Part shown: positions 43,096 through 51,949 of the stretch, piece after piece
How the letters are laid out: each line of letters begins with the position of its first letter
Position numbering within the stretch: position 1 is the first letter of the stretch
Notes under the pieces: model-generated
What the model saw: the letters and a program-made list of their open reading frames with translations, nothing else
Told to the model about the DNA's origin: nothing
The model's database searches: none
Assembly (NCBI GenBank): GCA_025056215.1
Contig: JANWWC010000005.1
Span: 62,001 to 126,000 of the forward strand
DNA from: Cytophagales bacterium
GTDB taxonomy: Bacteria > Bacteroidota > Bacteroidia > Cytophagales > Flammeovirgaceae
Direction: 5' to 3'
DNA length: 64,000 nt
Translations under genes and position numbers: made by a program

Positions 43096-44577
43096 ATGGA
43101 TTTAAAAAGACTCACTATTTTTCATCAGCTTACGCTTTCTTATTTGTTTGTTGGAGGATTCATGATTTTTTCAGTTTCATTACTTTTTTACTACACCATG
43201 CGTCAAGCAATTATAGAGCGAATTTTTGCGCAGTTGTCGTCTATTAATCGATTGCAAAAAGTTCATGTAGAAGATTTATTGCTGCAGGAAAAAAGTATTA
43301 GCGATATCAAAAACATTTTGCTAATCCGAACAGGTATGGGAGAAACGGGTGAGTCTTATTTGGTAGACGACAAAGACACTATGCGCTCTGAATCCAGGTT
43401 TTTTCCCAGTACAATTCCTATTTTGGTACGTACAGAGGGCGTTTTAAAGGCACGTAAAGAGGGTCATTTTAGTGGATTGATTCGAGATTATAGAGGGGTA
43501 GAAGTTTACAGTGTAGCAAGCACTCTCAGCATTCCTCAAAAACATTCTTGGGTGATTCTTACTGAAATAGATAAATCAGAAGCTCACAAGCCACTTGAAA
43601 AAGCTTTAAAATTTACTGCTTTGATAGTAATTTTTTCATTTATTTTATTATGGATTTCTACTTTTGTGCTAGCCAAGCGTGTCTCGCAGCCTATTTTGCA
43701 GCTCAAGTCGTTTATTTTGCATCTTGCTCAAGGAAAAATTCCGAAAACCGTTTCTTTTCCAGAAAATAACGTTGAGCTCTCAGAAATAAATTTAGCGTTG
43801 TGCAAGTTATGTGAAGCACTTCGCACTTATATCGATTTTGCTCAAAACATTGGCAAAGGCAATTTTTCGGTCGATTTTCAGCCGTTGAGCAAAGAAGATG
43901 TGCACGGGTGGGCGCTGATTCAAATGAGAAACCAGCTTATCGATTTAAGAGAAAAAGAAAAAAAACTTCAACAACAAAAAACTATGGCGCTCTTAGAAGG
44001 GCAAGAAACAGAACGAAAGCGCATCGCACAAGAATTACACGATGGAGTAGGGCAAATGCTTACAGCAATTCGTTTGAGAATTGACCTTTTTAATGACAAC
44101 GAGCAACTCAAGAAAGAAATAAAGCTTATCGTAGATGAAACGATTAACGAAATAAGAAGAATTTCTAACAACCTGCTGCCAAGCGTGCTACTAGACTTTG
44201 GATTAGAAGCAGCACTTGCTAAGTTATGCCAATCTACTCAACAAGTAAGCGGAATTAGATTTCATTATTCCTTTATACAGGAAGAAGAATTTTTTCGAGA
44301 TGATTACGCTATAGATATTTGTTTTTATCGCGTAGCGCAAGAAGCTATCAATAACATTTTGAAACATGCCGATGCAAAGAATGTAACTCTTAAAGTAGTA
44401 AAATCTGCTCAAAATGCAAGTTTAGAAATTTATGATGATGGAAAAGGTTTTGATATGAAAGAAAAAAGTATCGGGAACGGAATTCAAAACATGGAAGCGC
44501 GTGTAAAAGCTCTGAATGGAATTTTCATGATTCATTCTCAACATCAAAAAGGAACTTATTTGAAGGTAATTATTTAG
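43096..44577 (+). CDS. membrane sensor histidine kinase (NarL-type, HisKA_3)
   Basis: This 493-residue kinase has an N-terminal membrane helix (about 12-35), a periplasmic single-Cache-like sensor (35-175, with GETGESYLVDDKD) and a second helix (175-200), then HAMP-like and coiled-coil parts. The phospho-acceptor region is ERKRIAQELHDGVGQ, followed by a HATPase with EAINNILKHADAKNV and GNGIQNMEARV. No response regulator is adjacent. The last 8 bp overlap the convergent ccoI stop. Confidence 0.92.
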   Translation: MDLKRLTIFHQLTLSYLFVGGFMIFSVSLLFYYTMRQAIIERIFAQLSSINRLQKVHVEDLLLQEKSISDIKNILLIRTGMGETGESYLVDDKDTMRSESRFFPSTIPILVRTEGVLKARKEGHFSGLIRDYRGVEVYSVASTLSIPQKHSWVILTEIDKSEAHKPLEKALKFTALIVIFSFILLWISTFVLAKRVSQPILQLKSFILHLAQGKIPKTVSFPENNVELSEINLALCKLCEALRTYIDFAQNIGKGNFSVDFQPLSKEDVHGWALIQMRNQLIDLREKEKKLQQQKTMALLEGQETERKRIAQELHDGVGQMLTAIRLRIDLFNDNEQLKKEIKLIVDETINEIRRISNNLLPSVLLDFGLEAALAKLCQSTQQVSGIRFHYSFIQEEEFFRDDYAIDICFYRVAQEAINNILKHADAKNVTLKVVKSAQNASLEIYDDGKGFDMKEKSIGNGIQNMEARVKALNGIFMIHSQHQKGTYLKVII

Positions 44578-47017
44578 ATAGTTGCTTCTGAAGAGTACTT
44601 TCTGAAAACTTTACAGCTAAGGTGGTAAAGCCAATGACAGTGAGCGAGCTCAAAGGCATCAAAATAGCAGCAATGAGAGGAGAAAGTGTTCCGCTTACAG
44701 CGAAACTTAATCCTATTGCGTTGTAAATAAGAGAAATACCAAAACTTATTTTTACTACTCGAATTGCCTTTTGACAAAAGAAGATGATATTGGGGATATT
44801 CGTAATTTGTGAAGCTTCTAAAATAACATCGCCCGCAGGTGTCAGTAATGCAGTATTTTCAGTAATAGCAACGCCTATCCATGCACTTTGGAGGGCACCA
44901 GCGTCGTTCAGACCGTCTCCCAACATCATAGGGTAGTATCCTTTGTTTAGTAATTGTCGTACAAAGGCTAATTTATCGGTAGGTTTTTGAAAGAATTTAA
45001 GTGAATTTTCGCTCTCAAAGAAGCGCAAGAGTCTTACTTTTTCCGAATCGTTATCACCAGAAAGTAAGTAAACAGGAAATTTTTGTTGCAAATTTTGAAT
45101 CGTTTCTCCAATTCCTCTGCGGTATTTGTTTTTAAATTTAAAGTAACCCACTAAAGTAGAGTTAATAGAGACGTAGACGCGCGTTTCATCTAAAAAGTTA
45201 GAAACCTTAGCTTTTTCATTTACAAACGATAAGTTACCAATTCTAATTTCTTCTCCTTCCACTTGAGCACTTACTCCTTTTCCGATAACTTCTTGGAAGT
45301 GAATAGCTTTATAATTCGACTCGCAATTTTTAATATATTCGGCTATTGCAATCGAAAGAGGATGAACGGAGTTACTTACAAGTGGGTATATTTTTGAAAA
45401 TATCGTGCCAACATTGAGATTTTCTTGAAGAGGTTCAAAGCTAATTTCAGGAGATCTTTCTGTAATTGTTCCTGTTTTGTCGAAGATAATTACATCTGTT
45501 TGGGCTATTTTTTCAACAGTTTGTGTATTTTTGACGTAACATTTGTGCTTGCCAAGCAGGCGCATAGCTGTTCCCAACGCAAACGGACTAGAAAGCGCTA
45601 ACGCACAAGGGCAGCCAATGATGAGCGTAGCACCAAGAGCATTGAGTCCTCGTGACCAGTCTGAAGAGAATCCCCAGAATAGCAAAGAACCGAAAGCAAT
45701 TCCTAACAGAGAAATTGTAAAATAGCGACTGAGCGTGGTTTGCAATGTTTCAAAGGAGTCGTCTTTTTTCTTATCGAGTTGATTCCATAGTTGTGTAAGG
45801 TAGCTTTGAGAAACAGGCTTGATTACTTCTAACCAAATAGAAGTACCTTGTTGTTTTCCACCAGCATAGATCGTTTGTCCTTCTTCTACATGAACAGGCA
45901 TCGATTCACCTGTTACAAAGCTATAATCAATAATAGCATGCTCGCTGAGTAGCTTACTATCGGCAGGGATGAGTTCGTGGTTACGTACCAAAATTCGGTC
46001 AGAAGGTTGCAGTTTTTTGATAGGTATAGGCTGTACTGAACCATCTGGCATAAGTTTTTGAACTGCTAATGGAAAAAACGACTCGTAGTCGCGGTCATAG
46101 CGCAAAGTGTCATAAGTAAATTGTTGAAACCATTTCCCGATTAACAAGAAAAATACTAATCCTGCTAGCGTATCTAAATATCCAGCATCTGTTCCTGTTC
46201 CGATTTCATATAAGCTTCGTATCAAAAGAACTATTAATCCTATTGCCAAAGGAACGTCTATATTGAGGTATTTTTCTCGAATACTTCGCCAAGCAGAAAT
46301 TAAATAATCTCGACCGCTATAGAAAAATACAGGAATGCTCAATAAAACATTAAGCGTACTAAACCAGTGTTTAAATGTCTGTTGAGATTGCGAATCAAAT
46401 CCTAAATATTCAGGGAAACTCCAAAGCATGATGTTTCCAAAGCAAAATCCTGCTACAGCGATTTTGAGAATAAGTTTTTTTTGGGCTTCTGTTCGTAAAA
46501 AATGTGTTTGTCTATTTTGAGAGTTTTCAGATTCTAAATTGATAAAAGGAGCATAGCCCAAACGCGCTAAAAGAGAAGCAACCTCTGAAAGTCGGATGGA
46601 GCTAGATTGAAAAGTAATTGAAAGTGTCTTTCTTAAAAAATTAACGCGTGAATTGATAATCCGTTTTTCAATGCGGTGTAAGTTTTCTAATAACCAAATG
46701 CACGAACTGCAATGGATTGAAGGAATTTCCCATGTAACTTTAGCAATTTTTCCATCTGTAAATTCGATAATTTGAGATTGAATCTCGGGTAGGTCTAAGT
46801 AATCGTATGTATTTTCTGAAAAAGAGGCACTTATACCTGAGCATTTGTTGAGCTCGTAGTATTTTTCTAAATGGTTCTCTTTGAGAATTTGGTACACATT
46901 TTTGCACCCTTGACAGCAAAATGTTTTTTGGTCATAGTAAAGAGCTGATTTCTCATCAGTTATTTGCCCGCAATGGTAGCATTCTATTCCCACTCGACTT
47001 TGTGCATTAGACGACAT
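44570..47017 (-). CDS. ccoI: CcoI/FixI-type copper-translocating P-type ATPase
   Basis: This heavy-metal P1B ATPase of 815 residues is of the type that supplies copper to cbb3 cytochrome oxidase. The N-terminal cysteine-rich domain (CYHCG, then FCCQGC) and the HMA-like SIHCSSCIWLL are typical of CcoI. The ion motif is GCPCALALSSPFALGTAMRLL, the phosphorylation site FDKTGTITE and the hinge LGDGLNDAGALQ. It is divergent from an FNR-like regulator, but ccoS and ccoNOP are not in the window. Confidence 0.92.
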   Translation of the reverse strand: MSSNAQSRVGIECYHCGQITDEKSALYYDQKTFCCQGCKNVYQILKENHLEKYYELNKCSGISASFSENTYDYLDLPEIQSQIIEFTDGKIAKVTWEIPSIHCSSCIWLLENLHRIEKRIINSRVNFLRKTLSITFQSSSIRLSEVASLLARLGYAPFINLESENSQNRQTHFLRTEAQKKLILKIAVAGFCFGNIMLWSFPEYLGFDSQSQQTFKHWFSTLNVLLSIPVFFYSGRDYLISAWRSIREKYLNIDVPLAIGLIVLLIRSLYEIGTGTDAGYLDTLAGLVFFLLIGKWFQQFTYDTLRYDRDYESFFPLAVQKLMPDGSVQPIPIKKLQPSDRILVRNHELIPADSKLLSEHAIIDYSFVTGESMPVHVEEGQTIYAGGKQQGTSIWLEVIKPVSQSYLTQLWNQLDKKKDDSFETLQTTLSRYFTISLLGIAFGSLLFWGFSSDWSRGLNALGATLIIGCPCALALSSPFALGTAMRLLGKHKCYVKNTQTVEKIAQTDVIIFDKTGTITERSPEISFEPLQENLNVGTIFSKIYPLVSNSVHPLSIAIAEYIKNCESNYKAIHFQEVIGKGVSAQVEGEEIRIGNLSFVNEKAKVSNFLDETRVYVSINSTLVGYFKFKNKYRRGIGETIQNLQQKFPVYLLSGDNDSEKVRLLRFFESENSLKFFQKPTDKLAFVRQLLNKGYYPMMLGDGLNDAGALQSAWIGVAITENTALLTPAGDVILEASQITNIPNIIFFCQKAIRVVKISFGISLIYNAIGLSFAVSGTLSPLIAAILMPLSSLTVIGFTTLAVKFSESTLQKQLSK

Positions 47018-47037
47018 AACTTAATAAGATTTTCTTA

Positions 47038-47045
47038 CAAAGTTA
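47038..47045 (-). promoter_or_regulatory. -7 promoter element of ccoI
   Basis: The minus-strand octamer TAACTTTG matches TAnnTTTG perfectly, 20 bp before the ccoI start at 47017. The estimated start of transcription near 47033 puts the FNR-like palindrome at about -63, a known class I activator position. Confidence 0.5.
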
Positions 47046-47090
47046 TTCGTCAGCATTAGAGATAATAATGAGATTTTGCAAAGAAAAAGA

Positions 47091-47102
47091 TGATTTTTAT
47101 CA
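47091..47102. promoter_or_regulatory. FNR/Crp-type binding site TGAT-N4-ATCA
   Basis: TGATTTTTATCA is an exact match to the inner part of the FNR consensus (TTGAT-N4-ATCAA). It lies between ccoI and the fnr-like gene, 74 bp and 55 bp from the two start codons. The outer bases (A and C) do not match the consensus T and A. Confidence 0.6.
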
Positions 47103-47122
47103 CCTTTTTCATTTTTTTTTAT

Positions 47123-47130
47123 TAACATTG
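47123..47130 (+). promoter_or_regulatory. probable -7 element of the fnr-like gene
   Basis: TAACATTG has one mismatch to TAnnTTTG and lies 26 bp before the ATG at 47157. An estimated start near 47135 puts the FNR-like palindrome centre at about -39, near the class II position of -41.5. Confidence 0.4.
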
Positions 47131-47156
47131 TACAACAAACTTCACATCTTTTTGTT

Positions 47157-47861
47157 ATGGCTTTCTCTAATGTAACAGGCGATATTTTATGCGAGCGCTG
47201 CCGGATTCGCCAACAGTCACTGCTAAGATTCTGTACTATTACAGAAATCAACAGTATTAGCGTTTCTAAATCGTGCAACACTTACAAAAGAGGGCAAGAA
47301 ATATTTCATGAGGGCAGTTTGCCATTAGGGTTATTTTGTATCAATTCAGGAAGTATCAAAATCGTAAAGTATGCTTCAGGTGGAAAAGAACAAATTATCA
47401 GAATTGCTACAGCGGGCGAACTTGTGGGATATCGTTCTTTAATCACAAGGAAAAGGTATACTACGTCGGCAATTGCTGCAGAAGATTCTAAAGTATGCAT
47501 CATTCCCAAAGACGAGTTTTATAAGATTATTCAAACGAATCAAGTGTTTTATCAAGCTATTTTAAATGCATTAGTGGAAAACTTAGAAAAGGCAGAAGCC
47601 AAAATTGCTGATGTGGCATATAAGCCCGTTCGCGGACGTATCGCAGAAGCGTTGCTTATGCTTGCCCGAAGTAATGGAGATGATAAATGGAGTGTTACTC
47701 TGACGCGCGAAGATTTAGCAGGCTTCGTAGGAACTGTAAAAGAAACAGCCATTCGGACGCTCTCTGAATTTAGAGACGAAAAACTAATTCAGATTGATAA
47801 AAGAACTATTCGAATTTTGAATCCTGAAGGACTAGAACGCATGAGTAATCTGTATGATTAA
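47157..47861 (+). CDS. Crp/Fnr-family regulator with N-terminal cysteines (FNR-like)
   Basis: This 234-residue regulator has a cyclic-nucleotide-binding-like sensor domain (about 45-150) and a C-terminal winged helix with LTREDLAGFVGTVKETAIRTL. The recognition helix keeps the Glu and Arg used by FNR/Crp to read TGA. Before the sensor domain are cysteines at 12, 15, 26 and 40 (ILCERCR first), which could bind a 4Fe-4S cluster as in FNR. It is divergent from ccoI with an FNR-type site in between, which suggests oxygen-responsive control. Confidence 0.88.
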   Translation: MAFSNVTGDILCERCRIRQQSLLRFCTITEINSISVSKSCNTYKRGQEIFHEGSLPLGLFCINSGSIKIVKYASGGKEQIIRIATAGELVGYRSLITRKRYTTSAIAAEDSKVCIIPKDEFYKIIQTNQVFYQAILNALVENLEKAEAKIADVAYKPVRGRIAEALLMLARSNGDDKWSVTLTREDLAGFVGTVKETAIRTLSEFRDEKLIQIDKRTIRILNPEGLERMSNLYD

Positions 47862-47864
47862 GCT

Positions 47865-48044
47865 ATGAATGAAGAACTTACGTACCAAAAAGCTTTAGAA
47901 GAGTTGCAAAATATTCAGCGAGATTTGCAAGAAAATGAAGTATCGTTAGAAGAGCTTGTACAAAAAGTTCACCGAGCTCACGAGCTAGTAGCTTGGTGTG
48001 AAGCTAGGTTGACCGATACAGAAAGAGCAATTAAAAATATTTGA
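47865..48044 (+). CDS. xseB: exodeoxyribonuclease VII small subunit
   Basis: This short gene encodes 59 residues. The sequence MNEELTYQKALEELQNIQRD, followed by LQENEVSLEELVQKVHRA and a helical end ERAIKNI, is the two-helix XseB pattern. XseB binds the catalytic subunit XseA, and the complex degrades single-stranded DNA. XseA is not adjacent. The gene starts 3 bp after the stop of the fnr-like gene, so the two are cotranscribed. Confidence 0.88.
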   Translation: MNEELTYQKALEELQNIQRDLQENEVSLEELVQKVHRAHELVAWCEARLTDTERAIKNI

Positions 48045-48084
48045 CAAACGTCTTCATCTGAATTTTGGAGAAGCTATAAACGTG

Positions 48085-49380
48085 ATGTATGTTTGTCAAA
48101 TGTTAGCGAAAAGAATTGTGCTCATAGGTATTTTTATTTTTTCGGCAGCGAGGAGTCAATCCTTCCAATCTTTTTTTTCTCTCAAGGAAATCGAAACTCA
48201 GTATCCTTTTATTCAGTTACAAGAAAATAAGATTATCACTTTTCGAGAAAATACGCTTACTTATTTTTTAGAGCGCTTACACGATGTACAGTTTTCTCAA
48301 AAACAACAAGTCCATATTTTTCATTTGGGCGATTCTCATATTCAGGCTGACATATTCACAGGGCAAGTTCGAAGGCGATTTCAAGAAGATGAAAAATTTG
48401 GAATAAGCAGCAGAGGTTTTTTGTTTCCTTACAAGTTGGCACAATCTAACAATCCTTTTACATTTAATGTAGCAATGCGAGGAGTTTGGCAAGGGTTTCG
48501 ATGTGTAAAAAGCACACATTTTAGTCGTTGGGGAGTTGCGGGGGTTACAGCGCTTACTTACGATCTGTTTGCTACTTTTACAGTGAATCCTAATCCGCAA
48601 GAACTTTTATATCCAATTCATAAGATCAAAATTTTTTATCCTGTCGAAAACCCTACCTCTTATGTTCCTGAAATATATCCAGAAGCTGGAAATCGAGTAA
48701 TCAACGAGCAAATAGGCAATGGATATATCGAATTTACTTTAGCTAAGACTCAATCGCGGATCACTGTAGGGCTTCGCAAAACTAACCCTATCCAAAATCA
48801 TTTCTTACTACAAGGAATTAGTTTAGAAAATTATTATGCAGGAGTAGTGTATAGCGCCAGCGGAGCCAATGGAGCCGAATATCGGCATTACATTCGTTGC
48901 GAAGACTTTAGTCGAAACTTGCAGGCTTTAGAACCTCATTTGGTTGTCATTTCATTAGGTACTAATGATGGTTATATGCTCAATTTTGATAGGCAATACT
49001 TTGAAGCAAATGTTCGGTATATTATCAACAAAATCAGAAATCAACTACCTAATATTTCTATTCTGTTAACTACCCCAGGCGATAATTTTCGACGCTATCG
49101 CTATCCAAATAAAAATAATGCAATTATTTCAGAAGTATTGTATCAAGTAGCTCAAGAAATGGATTGCGCTTTGTGGGATTTTTATAAAATCATGGGTGGA
49201 TTTCGTTCTGTCGAAAAATGGTATGCCTATGGACTTTGTACTAAAGATATGCTTCATTTGACTGCAAAAGGATATACTTTACAAGGAAATTTGTTTTTCG
49301 AAGCTCTCAGACAAGCTTACTTAGATTACTTGAAAGAAAAGCATGAAAAACAAAACGTTAGCCAAACAAGCGGCAATTGA
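48085..49380 (+). CDS. secreted SGNH/GDSL-family hydrolase
   Basis: This protein of about 431 residues has a signal peptide (AKRIVLIGIFIFSAARSQ) and an SGNH hydrolase fold. Block I is FHLGDSHIQAD (nucleophile Ser), block III includes SLGTNDGYML, and the Asp-His pair is DMLHLTAKGY. The insert between residues 100 and 240 is beta-rich. In Bacteroidota such proteins often deacetylate cell-wall or capsular sugars, so an esterase for O-acetyl groups is likely. The 3' end overlaps coaX by 38 bp. A GTG just before the ATG is also possible. Confidence 0.85.
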   Translation: MYVCQMLAKRIVLIGIFIFSAARSQSFQSFFSLKEIETQYPFIQLQENKIITFRENTLTYFLERLHDVQFSQKQQVHIFHLGDSHIQADIFTGQVRRRFQEDEKFGISSRGFLFPYKLAQSNNPFTFNVAMRGVWQGFRCVKSTHFSRWGVAGVTALTYDLFATFTVNPNPQELLYPIHKIKIFYPVENPTSYVPEIYPEAGNRVINEQIGNGYIEFTLAKTQSRITVGLRKTNPIQNHFLLQGISLENYYAGVVYSASGANGAEYRHYIRCEDFSRNLQALEPHLVVISLGTNDGYMLNFDRQYFEANVRYIINKIRNQLPNISILLTTPGDNFRRYRYPNKNNAIISEVLYQVAQEMDCALWDFYKIMGGFRSVEKWYAYGLCTKDMLHLTAKGYTLQGNLFFEALRQAYLDYLKEKHEKQNVSQTSGN

Positions 49381-50077
49381 TATTGGAAACACTTCTGTTA
49401 AAATTGGAATTTTTCAAGAAGATTCTCTTATAAAATACTACGAGCACATAAAACTTGAAGAAGTGAGTGAAATCTTACAACAAGACCAAATTCAGATAGC
49501 TATTGTGAGCAATGTATCCAACCCTATTTTGGAATATATCCATCAATGGAAGAAAATTGCGAATGTTGTTGAATTGTCCTCTCAAATGAATTTGCCTTTT
49601 AAGGTTCAATATCTTACTCCTGCTACTCTTGGCACTGACCGTATCGCTGTAGTAGCAGGTGCTAAAAAGTTATTTCCTGCCTCTGATTGTCTTTGTATCG
49701 ATGTAGGCACCTGTTTAACTTTCGATTTTGTAACCCGAGATAATCATTACTTAGGAGGAAGTATTTCGCCTGGTTTACGTTTGCGTTTGCGCGCCATGCA
49801 CGAGCATACCTCCGCACTGCCACTCGTCGTAGAGCTTCAGAAAGTACCACTTATTGGAAATTCTACTGTTACTTGTATGCTAAGCGGAGCCATTCATGGA
49901 ATATTAGCCGAAATTACTGGTCTTGCGCAACAGTATTCAAAACTTTATCCAGGTGTTAAGATTCTTCTAACAGGTGGAGATGCTGGTTTTCTTGTATCAG
50001 ATTTGCCACCTTCTTTTTATTTTAACCCTAAGCTCCTTCTCATCGGACTAAATGCTATTCTGAAACTTAATACTTAA
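49343..50077 (+). CDS. coaX: type III pantothenate kinase
   Basis: CoaX phosphorylates pantothenate in the first step of coenzyme A synthesis; the type III enzyme belongs to the ASKHA fold. Of 244 residues, motifs are AIDIGNTSVKIGIF, CLCIDVGTCLTFDFV and YLGGSISPGLRLRLRAMHEH. The start ATG lies inside the 3' end of the hydrolase gene (38-bp overlap). The stop is 6 bp from the next gene. Confidence 0.95.
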   Translation: MKNKTLAKQAAIDIGNTSVKIGIFQEDSLIKYYEHIKLEEVSEILQQDQIQIAIVSNVSNPILEYIHQWKKIANVVELSSQMNLPFKVQYLTPATLGTDRIAVVAGAKKLFPASDCLCIDVGTCLTFDFVTRDNHYLGGSISPGLRLRLRAMHEHTSALPLVVELQKVPLIGNSTVTCMLSGAIHGILAEITGLAQQYSKLYPGVKILLTGGDAGFLVSDLPPSFYFNPKLLLIGLNAILKLNT

Positions 50078-50083
50078 AGAAAA

Positions 50084-51908
50084 ATGAAAATTTTGTGTTG
50101 CTTTTTGTTCATTTCTACTCTTTGGGCGCAATCCCCTCTGATTACGAATGTGTATCAAAGGAAGTTCGTTAGTCTCAATGGAAAATGGAATTGTATTGTA
50201 GATCCTTACGAATGCGGATATTACGATTATCGCCGTGAGCCTTTTGATAGGCGACAAGAACCACCTAAAGAAGCTTTTTTTATGAACGCTATTCCTAAAA
50301 ATAAAATCGAGCTCATAGAATATAGTTTTGATAAATCTGAAACGCTCCTTGTGCCTGGCGATTGGAATTCACAATCTGAAAAACTTCTTTACTACGAAGG
50401 GACTATTTGGTATCGACGTTTGTTTGACGTTTGTAAGCAATCTCATAAGCGTTATTTTTTGTATTTCGGAGCAATCAATTATGAAACGATTGTATATTTG
50501 AATGGTAAACGGTTGGGAAGTCATGTCGGCGGATTTACTCCTTTTAACTACGAGATTCCTGATAGTCTGTTGCGGGAAAAAGGTAATTTCTTAGTGCTGA
50601 AAGTCGATAATACCAGAAAGGCAGAATCTGTGCCTACTCTTCAAACAGACTGGTGGAATTATGGCGGTATTACAAGAGATGTTCTTTTATTAGAAATGAA
50701 CGAAACTTTTATTCAAGATTTTTATTTGCAACTTTCTAAAGGGAGTCTTTCGCAGGCTGAAGGTTGGGTACAGCTCAACGGCTCTCGCAAGAAGCAAAAA
50801 ATAAAGATTTGTATCCCTGAACTTAACATCTTGCATTTGGCAAATTCTGATAGCAATGGATTAGCGACATATAAAATCGAGTTGAAAAGACCTGTTTTGT
50901 GGACTCCTCACAATCCAAAGCTTTATGAGGTCATCATTACTGCCGAAACCGACCAAATATCTGATCTAATCGGGTTTAGAACTATTGAAACACAAGGAAC
51001 TGAAATCTTGCTCAATAAAAAACCTATTTTTCTTAGAGGAATTTGTATTCACGAAGAGATACCTCATCGCAAAGGAAGAGCTTATAGTCGAGAAGACGCA
51101 CAATTGCTTTTAGGGTGGGCAAAAGAGCTAAATTGCAATTTTGTTCGATTAGCACATTACCCGCATAATGAGCATATGGTTCGTTTAGCAGATGAGTTAG
51201 GTTTATTAGTATGGGAAGAAATTCCTGTGTACTGGACGATTCAATGGGAAAATTCCGAAACTTTAAAAAATGCTAAAACCCAACTTAATGATGTCATCAC
51301 AAGAGACAAAAATAGAGCCTCTGTTATCATTTGGTCTGTTGCCAACGAAACTCCAGTAACGCCCCATAGGCTTATTTTTTTAAAGGAACTCATTTCTTAC
51401 GTTCGCCTTAAAGATGGTGCGCGCTTAGTAAGTGCAGCTATGGAAGTAGAATTATCCAAACGGAAAAGAAAATGTTTTTCCTGTTCATGATCCATTAGGA
51501 GAATATACAGATGTGATTAGTTTTAATGAATATATAGGTTGGTACGGAGATGCGATGCCAGACGCTTGCCAATATGTTAGTTTTGATATAAAATTTGAAA
51601 AGCCTGTGATTGTGAGCGAGTTTGGCGCTGATGCACTTTATGGATTCCACGGTGATTCTCTTACGCGTTGGTCGGAAGAGTATCAAGAAAATGTATATAT
51701 TCAGCAATTAGCTATGTTGCGTCGTCATGCTAAGGTGAGAGGAATAACTCCTTGGCTACTCGTTGATTTTCGCTCTCCTCGTCGCAATGCTCCTTTCTAT
51801 CAAGACGGCTGGAACAGAAAAGGAGTTTATTCTGAGCTAGGAGATAAAAAAAGGGCTTTTTATGTGCTCAAAAGATTTTATGAAGAAGTTGAGAAAGGTT
51901 TCAAATAA
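50084..51908 (+). pseudogene. GH2 beta-glucuronidase-like gene with frameshift
   Basis: The reading frame starts at 50084 with a signal peptide (LCCFLFISTLWAQ) and runs to a stop at 51488-51490. The same protein continues in the +1 frame, from about 51456 to 51908. Together they give about 608 residues, the usual length for a secreted GH2 beta-glucuronidase/galactosidase. The acid/base Glu is in WSVANETP of the first part; the nucleophile Glu is in VSEFGADA of the second. The shift lies near 51449-51475, around the A/G-rich CCAAACGGAAAAG. It is either a sequencing error or a recent inactivation. Confidence 0.85.
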
Positions 51909-51911
51909 AAT

Positions 51912-51940
51912 AAAAAATCTGGTAGGAAATTACCAGATTT
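51912..51940 (-). terminator. terminator of the bacilliredoxin gene
   Basis: AAATCTGGTA (51915-51924) and TACCAGATTT (51931-51940) form a perfect 10-bp stem with a 6-nt loop. On the minus strand it is followed by a run of Ts (TTTTTTATTTT), 10 bp after the bacilliredoxin stop. The plus side lacks a T-run. Confidence 0.75.
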
Positions 51941-51949
51941 GAGAATGTT

